From positions 377,949-417,185 of the forward strand of contig NW_019775225.1 in NCBI RefSeq assembly GCF_001039355.2: a DNA stretch of 39,237 bases, read 5' to 3'. Below the pieces are notes generated by a model, which was given only the letters and a program-made list of their open reading frames with translations, had not been told where the DNA came from and did no database searches. The stretch comes from Lingula anatina (Eukaryota > Brachiopoda > Lingulata > Lingulida > Lingulidae). Within the stretch, counting starts at the first letter, position 1. Each line of letters begins with the position of its first letter. Positions 22,001 to 34,200 of the stretch are shown in pieces. The translations under genes were made by a program, and so were the position numbers.

Positions 22001-22165
22001 ACAAACTACAAGATAGCATTATGAGAGAAAACAACAGTCAACTGTATTGACAGGGGCCCGTGCTATATCGGGAAATGCCTTCGTTAGGGAGGTCCTTCCC
22101 GTGCCAAGGGACGCTGCGCACAGGGAAACACAGCAAAATTTGGTTTTTAGAAGTTTTGCTTTGTC
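19072..22165. other. Intergenic, no gene recognised
   Basis: AT-rich, with short open frames on both strands that show no recognisable domain. No tRNA or repeat array is visible. Confidence 0.45.
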
Positions 22166-22298
22166 TATATAATCTCGCTAGCTAAACACTTCCCCGCGTC
22201 TGTCAACACAGAGTCAGTGACCAATGTCCACGGCTGTGGGAACGCTGGAACAGTTCTTAATGCCCATGGGTGGGAGCGAGAGCGATGAGGTGGAATAG
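22166..22298 (+). promoter_or_regulatory. Weak candidate core promoter with 24-codon ORF
   Basis: TATATAA (22166-22172) lies 52 bases before an ATG (22224) that opens a 24-codon frame (MSTAVGTLEQFL..., acidic end, stop TAG at 22296-22298). The stretch is GC-richer than its flanks. It could be a first exon, an upstream ORF or chance; no good splice donor ends it. Confidence 0.2.
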
Positions 22299-25185
22299 TG
22301 CACGATGTTTCTAGACATCGAATGAATATGTTCTCAAAATTGCTCGTTAAATTCTATTTCATGCTCTGCGACCACAAAATAGTCTCGAATATCACTTCTT
22401 TTTTACCACATTACATATAAATTTTACCGTAACTTTTTGATATTTATATGTTTAGTGCTTTACATTAAATAATCAAATTATCATCTTTCTTTTTTTTTAG
22501 AAATGAGTTGTTTGAATTTCCTAATATCTGAATACATTGTTTCTTATACATGCACATGTTAAGTCAAATGAGCCACTTGTGATACCACCAATTCGAGGGA
22601 AGCAAACCAGTATGGTTTACACTATGGCTCTTGTGGTCTGTACAATCTTACTGCATAACAAGTATCAACAGAACAGAAAAATCAAATCTTTTAAAGGAGT
22701 CGAAGGTTACAATAAAATAACTGAAGACTAAATCTTGACTTGTAATAGATGTATATTAAATTTGCATATATTTGCATATGTGCCCACCACAAACCCCAAA
22801 ATAGACACCCTCCCTGTACTCGTATATGTACGTTATCTATTCTTAAGGGCCATTAAATTAATCCGCATGGTGCCTTCGAACAGATCTACATCAGATTTAC
22901 TATTTCATTCATACTAATGCATCTTTAAACGTGACATAAAACATCTTCAAATATCATGTGGGAACTTCCTACTACAAGCCGTCCGTTCTGGCGGTAAATG
23001 AAAAGCATTACTCTCCCTCCGACACGTTATCTTGGTCTGGCAACATTCTTTAAAGGAATAAAATTTATGTGGTTTCATATTTGATAATACAATTAATGCT
23101 CTGATTTAGATGTCAACTCTTTGCTCTGACCACAAACTTCCGAGACAAAAAGTGTAAAAATGAAGATTTGTGGTATTTTGGTTCGGCCCTTGGTTCTCAA
23201 CATGATTGCCCTTGAGAACATGGAACACACTGTAAGAACACCCCGATTCAAAACATTTTGTGTAGATGGGATCTTCGGTGAAACATCTAAAGAACTGCCT
23301 AAGGCTACAGGGCGTCCATTTTCCTTGTTTTAATCAATGAGGATGCTCATTAGGCGAGTTAAATACGTGCTAATTAAGCAGATAGTGAGCTAACGTTTTT
23401 CAGGTTAATTTGTCACAGAAGCTCAATCAAAAGGTTGTGCCAAGAGCTGATTCGCCTAACGTAACATGAGCAGATATGAGAGCTAAGGCAGAGATCAGCC
23501 GCCGGCTTTAACACATCCCTTCCTTCATGTCTTGCTAAATAAAGATGCACACTAAATGGCTATTAAATTGTTTAGAAGAAACGCTGCCAACTTGGCAACA
23601 CTCGGCAGCATCTGAAACTCTCCTTTTTTCAATTTTTGCCAACATCTTTTTAAAAAGAGAATCTGGGCGTTTAAGCTACCCACACCGGTATGTTAATTAC
23701 TAATTGTAGTGGTAAGCCTGCATACTCAGCTGTTTCCGATTGAACTTGAAGATAAGGAAGTTTAAGTAGGTACGCACTTGATTGGCAGGGGGCTTACACT
23801 TAACCCTTAATTTGTTGATACACAACGGAGGAATGCCGTCTACCTGTTTTAATTAGCCTCATTGATCTTTCAAGAAGATTCGCTCCTCACGACGAGAGAA
23901 AAGTCAAGCAAACATCACCAACTTTAGAACAGGTTCACTTAGTAAAAACACCGGTTGTGTAAGTAACGGCGCGTGGATCGTGTGTCTTTCAAACAGCATG
24001 CGTCTCATTGCGTTGGACACGTGGAGTTCTGTGTGAAAGAAATACCAGGCGTGTACTCGCCAGCGCCCGGAAGTGACACTGGGGACACTAAGAACGGGTT
24101 TCAGATAGTGCAAGTTTACAGTACCAATATTCTATATAGTACAGTTTCTTTTACATCATACAAACAGGTGAGCTAGGTTTATCTCCACCCTTTGCACGAT
24201 TTAAGCATATTGGATTGAAGCTCGCTGGCATAGGTAGCATTGACAACAGCAGATTACCTATGGCGACCCAATAAAAAGCTTGCCTTTTTATCCCCTAACA
24301 GACAACAAATAGATTCACCGCGGGGATTACGCAACAAGCATTCAATCTGCATATTTAATCCGCGGACTAGTTAGTCCGCTATTGTGAATGTGGTTTTCCA
24401 CTGGCAGTCGCTTGTCATGGCGGCTTTATATAACATATCGATTAGATTAACTACCCATCTAATTTAAACATCATCATTGTTCTCAATTAAAAACTTAGAT
24501 AAATAGCGTAATGTTTAAAATTGTGGGTGCCGCAGCTGCGCCTTTCAAATTTGAATGAATATATGCCTTTTATGATGGATAGAACATGCCAAACCACATC
24601 AAATAACAGAAAATCTATGTTTTTTAGTTGTCAACGTAAGTGATCATGCATCCCCAAAGGTCTACTTAAGCCCACATGCTGACAGTGTAATGCCTCAAGT
24701 ACTATAGACCCTTCATTGTCTGTCTTTATATTGTTCTTTGTAAGTAGAAAATTCATTGTATAAAGAAGGCAGTAGGGTTGGTAAAGGCTCGGTAAATTTT
24801 ACAGCAAAAGGACAACACTGTTACAACTGAACAATTTGTGCTTATGTTTGTTGAATTAGGGTATCTCCAGCAACAATAAGCAAGAAAACTAAATGGAATG
24901 TTTGGATTCAGAATACATGATCATATATTAGAAAGTATAATTAATGGGTATGATTTTTTACATATCAATCCTCATCCTTTCCACGGTTCAAAATACTAGA
25001 AAACAACTGCCGTGATAGCGAGAGAAAAAAGGTCCAAGCCACGCACGCAGTATAGCTTGTATTTTCTTTTCCAATTTGATTAAGTTTCTGTTATTGACAT
25101 AGAGTTGGGCGCAGCGCGGCCCGGCCCAGCACTAGTTCAACTCTGTAAAATGTGGGCAGTCTGCAAAAGGATGATGGAGTGAAAC
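22299..25185. other. Intergenic, possible regulatory DNA
   Basis: No gene recognised. Between about 23340 and 23900 there are clustered TAATTA/ATTA words (for example 23371-23377 and near 23694) and GATTGGCAG and CAATCAA words, as in homeodomain-bound enhancers, but this is only suggestive. A palindrome GCGGACTA-GT-TAGTCCGC sits at 24362-24379. Confidence 0.35.
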
Positions 25186-25408
25186 AGTTCGAGGTCTTCA
25201 TAATGACGAAATTTTAAAACTGCTCAATTTCTACACAATAAGGTGAAAGCGTACCTGAGAGCATTCGTTCCAACATTTGGGACATAATCAGTCACACTGA
25301 AAGGCGTGCTTACACCTTATTGTGTAGAAATTGAACAGTTTTAACATTTCATCATTATGAGTAACACTACTGCACAGATCACCTTTCATCAGAAAGTTCG
25401 AGGTCTTC
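25186..25408. mobile_element. Inverted-repeat element flanked by 14-bp direct repeats
   Basis: A 161-bp inverted repeat (25199-25359) has 47-bp arms with only three mismatches. The inner ends read CTACACAATAAGGTG and its complement. The direct repeat AGTTCGAGGTCTTC occurs at 25186-25199, touching the left arm, and at 25395-25408, 36 bp beyond the right arm. There is no coding frame. It resembles a MITE or foldback element; the family is unknown. Confidence 0.65.
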
Positions 25409-28365
25409 TCTTGACTAGGCTATATATATATATATATGGATGAAAATCAGGACCAAAATGATTAGTTGTTGATGACGTCATTAAATACGTAAATCCATGT
25501 TTTCCTTATCAGTATTTCGCATGCACATTAAAGAATAATAAAAACAAAACTGTTCTTTAATTAGAAATAAAAAATCGCGCAATGGCACAGTTGTAGTCAT
25601 TGAAACTAGACAAAGGGGATAAAAATCTGTACTGGCGATTGCTTGTCTTAGGGACTTGAGAAAAAGCTGAAAAATAAACTATGGCAGCATACATATACAG
25701 GTTAATAGGTTATATACTATTTCAGTAGCTGGACCTGTTAGTTTAATCATTGCATGTGATACGTGGGCCTCAGAAAAGATATAGTGCATGACATTGATGA
25801 TATCTTTACGGCCGCTACCTGTAATTAAATTAGTTCTATTCTTAAGCTTCTTAGAGACTCCTTTTTCCTCAAGAGACTAATGAATTGATTATGAAGTGCA
25901 TTTTATCGGATATGTTTTCTTTTGTCATCACTTTCTGTGGGATTGCGCTCAAGCGAGGAACATTCCATATAGATTAATTGGAATAATGTCGTCTGCTAAA
26001 ACAGTTCAAACTCATTATCAGCTCTTCCGTTGCGGAAATGGGGAAACTCTTTCACTCGTTCAGATATCTGTTAATGTTGTACTTTATTGTAAAGTTATCA
26101 TCGATTCACTGCGTTTTGCATTGATATGCTCAGAACAAAATACCATCTGCATTGTATCATTTTGACCAATTAAATCGTTTGTCTGAGAAGCATGTTGCAT
26201 TGTCATATCTGCAATAAAGGCGGATTACACAAGAATGTTTGACAAGTCTAGTACCACAAAGATTCCTACGCATTTAAACAGGAAAGTGCACGTATATCAA
26301 TAAAAGAAAGAACATCGAGTTTTTCCCATCCATAAAGTTTGGAAATAAAAGACTCAGTATACTTTTCAAACTGTGTGTACATTGTGACGCAACATCCTGC
26401 AAGTAAGGATGCAAAATATAATAGCAGTCCTACGCCTTAGTCTTTTTACTTTTTTGAAAAGAGACAACTACAACGAACTGGGTGTCATATCACAATTATC
26501 AATGGTGATATATAGAGCTGTAGGGCACCTAATACGTTAATAAATCGACCATACAGTTAAGCGGCCATCATAGCTTTGTGACAACGATCAATGCAAATCA
26601 ATCAAAACGGTAATGATAAATCAAACAAAACTGTATACAGTAACTCTTCATACCTAATCACTTTGATCTCTTCAAGAGCCAGTCAAACAAATCTAGTTTT
26701 ATTAAAGAAAGCGTTAATGTGTTGTTAATTCCTATTGGCCCCTTGATGTCGGTGAAGTAGCTTAGAAAGTGTGAATTATCGCTGAGGTGTCACATGCCAA
26801 GGAGATGTCACGTCATTATTTATAAAATAAGGATATAATAACGGCCATATTAAAAGCGATGAGACACATAATGTCTTCATCCCCTCTCCATTCACTGTAT
26901 GCAAATATAAGCACTAGTATTCCAACGGCTTTAACCTACAACGGCCAACACGAGATAGACTAAATTGAAATAGTTCATGCTATTTTCGAAGTCGAAGTGA
27001 TTTTAAGTGCTTACACCATGCACTCAGAATAACGTTCCCCTAGATAGGAAAATTCAATTTAAAATTGTCTAAAAAAGGTGAAAATAAAACACATTTCTAT
27101 TACTCACCCGCTGGCCCATTACATGCGTCTTGTAGATGCAGACATAATTACTGTCGCTGTTGCAGACGCAACCGCCTATTTGCTCTGTATTAAACTAATC
27201 GCAATAGATATTAGTTGGTGTTAGTGCGCCATGCTGCACATTAAAACATTTGAGATTCCATAGTCGGAGTGTTAACCCCCACAAAAAAGACCCCCAGGGG
27301 CACTCTGTGCCACAGATCGGTAAGAAAAGAATGGCAATCTTTACCACATGCGCCCATAAAAATGGCCATATATTTCAAGTTATTCTCTCGCGAGGTGTGA
27401 AAGTATGGGGGTTATTTTCCACCACGTGCTGTTGTTTTGATGTAGACTTAATCGTTTGTCGTGACTTACTCTTGTGGCATTAATATTCTTCAGAGCTCCG
27501 CGTGGGGCTGCGTTCGCACCCAAGGATGGTCTTACCAACTTTAATAATATTTTTTGTAATAAAGAACATGTCCCCACCCGTTTTTCACTGAAGGTTTTCC
27601 AGTACGATCTTACATTGTTTCATGTACATGGGTGCTTTTTGTTTTTTTCATACTGATTGCAAGCCGAGAATTAAAGTACAATCGCATTGTACAGGCATTG
27701 TGCACGAACCTGTATCACAACACCGTTTTAAAATCTGCCAGCATTTCCACATTCAAAAGGAAAATAAATTAAGATTAAAAAAAACAACAACAACTCAAAA
27801 TGGATTTAGAGAGTACATGGCACATAAAAATAACAGCAGGTAGCCAAACGAATGTTGAAGTTAAGTTCTACGAACCTTTTAGAAACACAACCAGAGCATT
27901 TAAATTTGAAGTAGAATAGGTGTAATTATCTGAAGTTTGCGTGGATATAGGCTGATCTTTTAGACTCTGCGTCGATGCATATTGTTTCTCTCCCTGAACC
28001 GTTACAGTCGGGAAGTTTGTGCCTCACAAATATTTTTTTAGTGACAAAACGTCAGTTTCTCTTTTGCTAATCAATAGAGGCCGACACGCACCTGAGCACG
28101 CTATACTGTATATACCCCACTATTCAAAAACTCCCAGTTGCAAATCTATTTGCTCCAATGAACAGTACCGTGATAGCCTCTTGAAAAAGTCAAACTTTTT
28201 ATAGAAATTTAGAAAATCTAATGTCTGAAAAATATGGCCTAAGCGTAACGTGTAGCTCAAAAGCGATGCTGGCGATACCCTAGGCGAGTGAATATGTAAT
28301 CTTGAATTTTTGTGATAGAAACAGATCGGGGAGAGCGCTCTCTCCCCCCTCATTTCTCCTGTCAA

Positions 28366-28396
<31 letters not shown>

Positions 28397-29630
28397 GCCA
28401 GAGAAATATTTGAGAATACCTATCTCAGGGAAGTTTATACTGATAAAACCAAAAAATTGTTTTGAAGGATAAACCCACAAACACACTAAGCGATCTGCAA
28501 GAAGCTGAAACACATGTCTATATCTCTAGAGAGCCTCCGGCAATCTGGTGTATGCGGCCACCTGTTTCAAGTGAATGGGAGCTGGTTCACGGTGCGGTTT
28601 TGCTTTACTGCCAAATAAAATAAGGTTAATAAAAAACCAAATCTGAGGCCCTCTCTTTTAAATGCCTTATAAACATTTATTGCAACATCGCATTGATTTC
28701 TTTATCAGTACGTACATGTATTTATAGAACATTCTGTAAACACAAAGTGGGATGTCAGGCAGCCAAATTGAGTAGCAAAAAAAAAATAATGTAATGAAAT
28801 GAGAAAAAATACATTAACGAAGTAGTACCTAATATCAGCGTTAAGTAGGGTAAAAGAACTCGTCTAAACCAGAAGCAGCAAGTGGAATAATCCAACCAAC
28901 ATGTCGTATCCGCATAGTTTGGATAATTTTCCACAGCGTTACCGCAAAACATAGACCAGTATTTGCACAGGAAATGGTTTGATTGCTGACAGTGGTACCC
29001 CCAAATCAAATCTCGTCCACGCGTTTTCTAACAAACGGAGATTTAATGAAATAATCCAGATCAGAGTTCTGATATATGGCAGTCATACTGCGGACCAACG
29101 CCTCGTACGCTGGTATCGTTTATGCTACCGGAAACCCAGATTATCTGGAAACGCTAAATAATAACACTCTTTTCACAATAATGTATCTAAATTAAGGAAT
29201 TCTCCCCCTTTGGTCGATTCTGGTCCGTTGGACGTGTTCGCATGGAGAAGTTTTGCACATTTTTCCAAAAAAAAATTGATTCCATTTTAAGTAACAAAGG
29301 TCAAAGGGGGATACCCTTGCCACGCAGTTAAGACACAAAGTCGACCCAAAGTTTCATTATTTACTTTGGCGCAATGCCTTAGTCTGAAAAATAGGATGGT
29401 AATAATGTTATGGGTAATGCCTGGCTGATGCAATAAAAAGATGACAAGCTGTGCCGATTGCGCCAGCTTTTCACAGCAGCCTCAACTATCGCAATTGGCT
29501 TAAATGAAAGCTTTTTCATCACCGATTGTGTTTGGAGAGATAACTCACATATAGTTCAGTACAGAAATAAGTTTACCACAGGCGTAAAATGTTTTGGAAA
29601 TCATCAGAACCTATATCTATGAAGCATCTT
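25409..29630. other. Intergenic, no gene recognised
   Basis: It contains a TA run (about 25421-25437) and an AAAT microsatellite (28364-28396) but no supported gene. Short open frames have no recognisable domain. Confidence 0.45.
28364..28396. repeat. (AAAT)n microsatellite
   Basis: About eight uninterrupted AAAT/ATAA units follow a C-rich tract. Confidence 0.95.
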
Positions 29631-29774
29631 GTGTAGGGCCAGCATCAACATTTTTTGTGGAGAGCATATAATGCTTCCAGCGCCTTGCCTCCATTTCTTT
29701 CGAATAAACGTTGTTAAAAAAAATCAACATTTTATATCGGATGTAAAATATTGTGACAACATAATCTACATCTA

Positions 29775-31081
29775 CACACACTGGACAAAAGAAGTGTCAC
29801 CCCTACTGAGCCAATACTATGGGGGAGATAAATGACTGTGGAATGATATGCTCCTGGTATCATTTTATTAACATCAAATTTCACAAAAAATCACAAAATG
29901 AGAACAAAATATACATTCTACCAAAATATGTAGTTTCAAGTCATAGCCACGTGACCTAATAATAGGTGCCAGTCTACGAAGCAAGGATTCATTTAGTTGT
30001 CTGATGCGTTCAGGGCTTATGCTGGCCCAAGCATGAAACACTGTATATAACAGAGTTTCTCTGCTGGTTAGACGGGCATTTGTAAAAAGTTTTGACATAT
30101 CATTCCACACATTTTCTATTATGTTTGTATCCGGACGCTAGGCAGGCCACATCACCCTGCNCATCCTGGTGAACAGATGGATAATTCCTTTCACCAAACA
30201 TGTTTGTAATAGATGGTAGCAAGCCTGACTCCAAAACATCGATATATTTCTAGTGATTCATGTTTCGATTAACCACTATCAATTCGCCCAAGCCATGGAT
30301 GCTGATGCAGCCCCACACCATGATGAATATGCTGCTCCGGGTTCGAAAATTCAGTGCATGTGGTTCAAATGCTTTACCAGCAGTTTGCCAGCATAGTACC
30401 CGTCTGTCATCAGAGGTCAGACCAAAGCGACACTCATCAGAAAAAATATATAGGACCAATTGTCTTGAACTGTCCAGTTCCAGATCCTGTTGACCCTAGT
30501 TTACTCTACGTTGCCTGTTTTGTAACGATATAAGAGGTTTCAGTCTTGCTACCCTGCTGTACACTCTCTGAGCATGTAACCGACGAATAGCAATTTTCAC
30601 AGACACATTCTTATGTGTGAAATTGTTCCATTGTGTTGTCAACTGACAAGCAGTGTCGAACTTTGACAACCTGGACATCAAAATCAGTCGTCGGTCTTCA
30701 CGGCCAGTATTTTTCCTTGGATGACCCATCAGAGGCAATTTGTCTCTTGATCCAGTGTTTCTATACCGAGACCAGACCCTCTGCACGGTTCTGACTGAAC
30801 AATTCATTTGTATCGATATTCTGACATTGCTTATATTCCGCCTCTTCAGGTTAATAACTTGCACCTATAACCGTTAGGTAATTACCTGTATCTTGCCATA
30901 CTGGAGGAAGACAGGAATAATATTTGCTGTACATGTACAAGACCAACAATACAATCCCATGGTATAGCGGTTTTATACTCATAAGTCACATTATAAGTAG
31001 ACCAGGCATTATAAGTACCCAAGATCTGCATACTTTCATTACTCTGAGTTAGGGGGTGACACTTCTTTTGTCCAGTGTGTG
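29775..31081 (-). mobile_element. Tc1/mariner-type transposon, 1307 bp, decayed
   Basis: The terminal inverted repeats are identical over 29 bp from each end, starting CACACACTGGACAAAAGAAG. TA flanks both sides (29773-29774 and 31082-31083), the target duplication of Tc1/mariner elements. The - strand carries remnants of a Tc1-type transposase in order: paired-like helix-turn-helix, FSDE catalytic region, and ENVWNDM catalytic end. Stops and frameshifts interrupt it, so it is not autonomous. Confidence 0.93.
29874..30864 (-). pseudogene. Broken Tc1-type transposase
   Basis: Three open blocks lie in order on the - strand. Block 30864-30496 has the DNA-binding region (SVRTVQRVWSRYRNTGS and a GHPRK linker like the GRPR motif). 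Block 30459-30250 has FSDECRF with the first catalytic Asp (codon about 30438-30436) and MVWGCIS. Block 30110-29874 follows ENVW, with the catalytic Glu codon at 30116-30114, and ends in an AWASISPERIRQL region typical of Tc1 C-termini. A stop separates blocks 1 and 2; another stop and an apparent deletion around 30161, where the second catalytic Asp and following residues should be, separate blocks 2 and 3. An undetermined base (N) lies at 30161. It would cut and rejoin DNA at the element ends if intact; here it is dead. Confidence 0.88.
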
Positions 31082-31250
31082 TACTTAGCAGTCTGTGTAT
31101 TTGGAGAATCGAGGGCCCGCATCAACATGTTATATGGGTTGTTAAATATAATTACAACATAATCTACATCTATTTAGCATTCTGTATTATAATTTGCGAT
31201 CGAAGGCCAGCATCAACATGTTATATGGGTGGTTAAATGCATGGAATCAT

Positions 31251-34200
31251 TTGTCATAGTTCATTTTTTTAATATAAGACTATGGGAAGCCAGTAAGTAC
31301 ATGCTACCAAGGCCATTCATTCACTCAAATCCAATATAACAATTGAGGTCACAGGCATACTATTAAAATATTCAGTGCACAAATTGCAAACTATGTTTGA
31401 TTATTCTAGGGTTCCACATGAAGAAGTTTGTATGAAAGTTTCACTCTCGTGGAACCATGAATAATACAAAATAACAATTCATCGTCTAGCCCTGAAGAGA
31501 AACATACGTTTCAGTCACAAATGCAAAACGTCCAGCTGTGAAACGATTTACACACTTTGAAAATGCAATCATCACTGGCTTTGTTCTTTGATTTATCTCC
31601 TACACGTTTGACGTTGTAAAAAATTAGGATAATCTTTTGTATAGAACAGCACATTGTTTTTGAGCGACTTTAGTTTGCTTGTCACTGAATATTAAAAAAA
31701 AACGGGGTAAATACACACTACCGACAGTAAAATAAGCATTAGATAAATTATTTTCCCTCGTGATCCAAATATTATATCAGAAATGTCAAACTATCATGGA
31801 ATCACAATATATTTTTATCCGAATGCACTTAACAAAATTCCCTCGAGACGGAAGAATAACGCCAATGTAATGGCGGTACTGTATTAATGGCATGAATGTT
31901 TTATAAGTAGACCTATTACATAAATTGGCATGAGTAGACAATACATACACTCTGTTAATTTGTTTTTGTTTGATAATTGATGATAACTAGATGTACGAAT
32001 ATTCAGCACTATTAATCTTACTGGTGATGGAATATGATAATTAATTAAATCCCCATAAACAAAAGAACTCACACAATCCCCACTTGCAATGTCCAAGGCA
32101 TTTTAAGTCGGAATGGCACCTTTACCACTGTTAAGTGATTGAATTTCAAGATAACAGTGTCAATGTGAGCGGATTACGCCTTAAACAGCCTCAAGATTTT
32201 GGTCGATTATTTCAACATGGACGACAGGGTTTATTCGGGGTCAAAACTGTTTAGTCGGATACATATGCTTTTTGATTTTGATTTTATTTTACGTCATATA
32301 TCGTTACCTAAACACAACAGCGACACTTTCTGTGGGCATGGCGGTCACTTGATCGCAGAAAATTTCCAAGCTAATCCTCAAAACATATTTTGAAGCGCAC
32401 CTAAATTCTAAACACAAAAAAGATAAGTCGTAATATGGCAAATGATTAAAAGAAGTGTTACGTAAACTCCGCTGAATGAGCCATTTGCCTACATTTCGAA
32501 GCATCTTTCTGTGACGTAATGCTGCCAATTCATCATCACGGATTTACCAGCGAATGAAAATGCGATATATGTTTGTACGCTGCCCTAACTTAAAATTTTA
32601 TATCCAGATAACTACACAAAGAAACATGATATTGAAATAAAATGGTCTCTCATCATTTTATTTCAGCTATTTCTAAAAACGTCCAAAGATGACACAAAGT
32701 AATTTCCGCACTTCTTACCTGCTTTTTCTTCAATCCAACGAGAATGAGAAAATATATCTTTTAAGCTTCTGACAATGTTGGGATCATAAACGCTCTCGTA
32801 AAACTGTCGAGGAGACCGTTGTATAAAAAAACGCTCGCTGATCCTTCTTTTTATACTGTGCCAGAGTGCTATTATTATCGACAGAGTACCCGCGTAATTA
32901 ATCTCTGTAGTCCTATGCCATAAGTAGCACGCGGGTCGATTAGTTGGTTCGCGACAAGTGCTTCATGATGCTGATGGAAAAATTGGATCATTTTTTGAGC
33001 GATCCAATGGATATCGGCGTTATTTCGCGCCAAGGGGGGGGGGGACCAGAAAGCATTGTTGGTTTTCTAGGAAGTTAATTCCATTTTGAGTGTTTGATCA
33101 TAAAATGAACATTCAGTACTTGTGAAAACATCCCATTGAATGCAATGTGAATATAGCTAATATTTTATGGTAGATTTACTAGAAAACCACTCAGACTGAT
33201 TGCTTTTTTAACTGATGTATTCATACAATCTAGCGCTATAGTAAATACACTGGCTTGATTAATACACTTGTTTATTATCAATAACAAAAGATACTTATTC
33301 TTCAATTGGCTCATTTCCGAGTACTAGGTGAATTGCAGTGATCAGTAATAATGGTGAAGGAGTCCATGTTTACCGAAATATTCAGAAGATGACCCAGTAG
33401 TGGCCGGGTACACGTGTAGGTGGTAGTGTATAATGTCTATGTAGGTGCGGCCAAGATGGCCTTTTTAGTCAAAATTCATAGAAGGCACCAACGGACGTTT
33501 GAGGTGTGTATGGTACATGTATTTGGAAGTGGAAATTGTCGTATTCCAGATGACCAAATAAGGAAACATATACCACTTCAGATGACCAAATAAGGAAGCG
33601 TTTCCTTGATAAATGAATGCGGCCATTGAACTTTTCCAAAGAAGATACACTTTTATTCAGAAAGATGATGGTACTTTGGAACGTATGTCATTAACGGGAA
33701 TACACTCCCTCTTTATGGACTGTCATTTTTGTAAATTTCGAACTGATTTCATCGTTTATATAAAATCACAGAAGATAAGTGTATGGTCTATATCTGCTTC
33801 TGAAACCTACGATGAACACTTTACGTATCAGTCAAATTACTAAGAGAGCCTGGTAGAATAACATGTAAATTCAATTTGTTCTTCAGAAATTAATTATTCT
33901 CGAGACAAAAATATTGATGTAACCGACGAAGTTAAATAGCTTTTCAAGGCATGAGTGTTCTTGTAGTAGACAGATTTTTGATTAACAGGTCTTGTTAAGC
34001 GAAGTATTATCACAATACGCCTACAGTTCCAACTGCATAGTAACAAAGGAAATGAGCATTGTTTGTTTGAGTACATGGCAATTATTGTGAATGCCACTTA
34101 AGAAATTATGACCGTCTATTGCCCTTAATATATAACGATTAGGTTTTTAAAATTCGATGCGTCATATTTGCCTTAACGAACCATACGTCAAACCCCTGGA

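Larger units (their letters stand above)
29631..31250 (+). repeat. ~90-bp tandem repeat split by a transposon
   Basis: Copies share GGCCMGCATCAACAT and ACATAATCTACATCTA. Copy 2 (31084-31172) and copy 3 (from 31173) are offset 89-91 bp. A diverged copy (about 29631-29774) lies left of the Tc1 element, ending ACATAATCTACATCTA at the insertion point. Confidence 0.7.
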
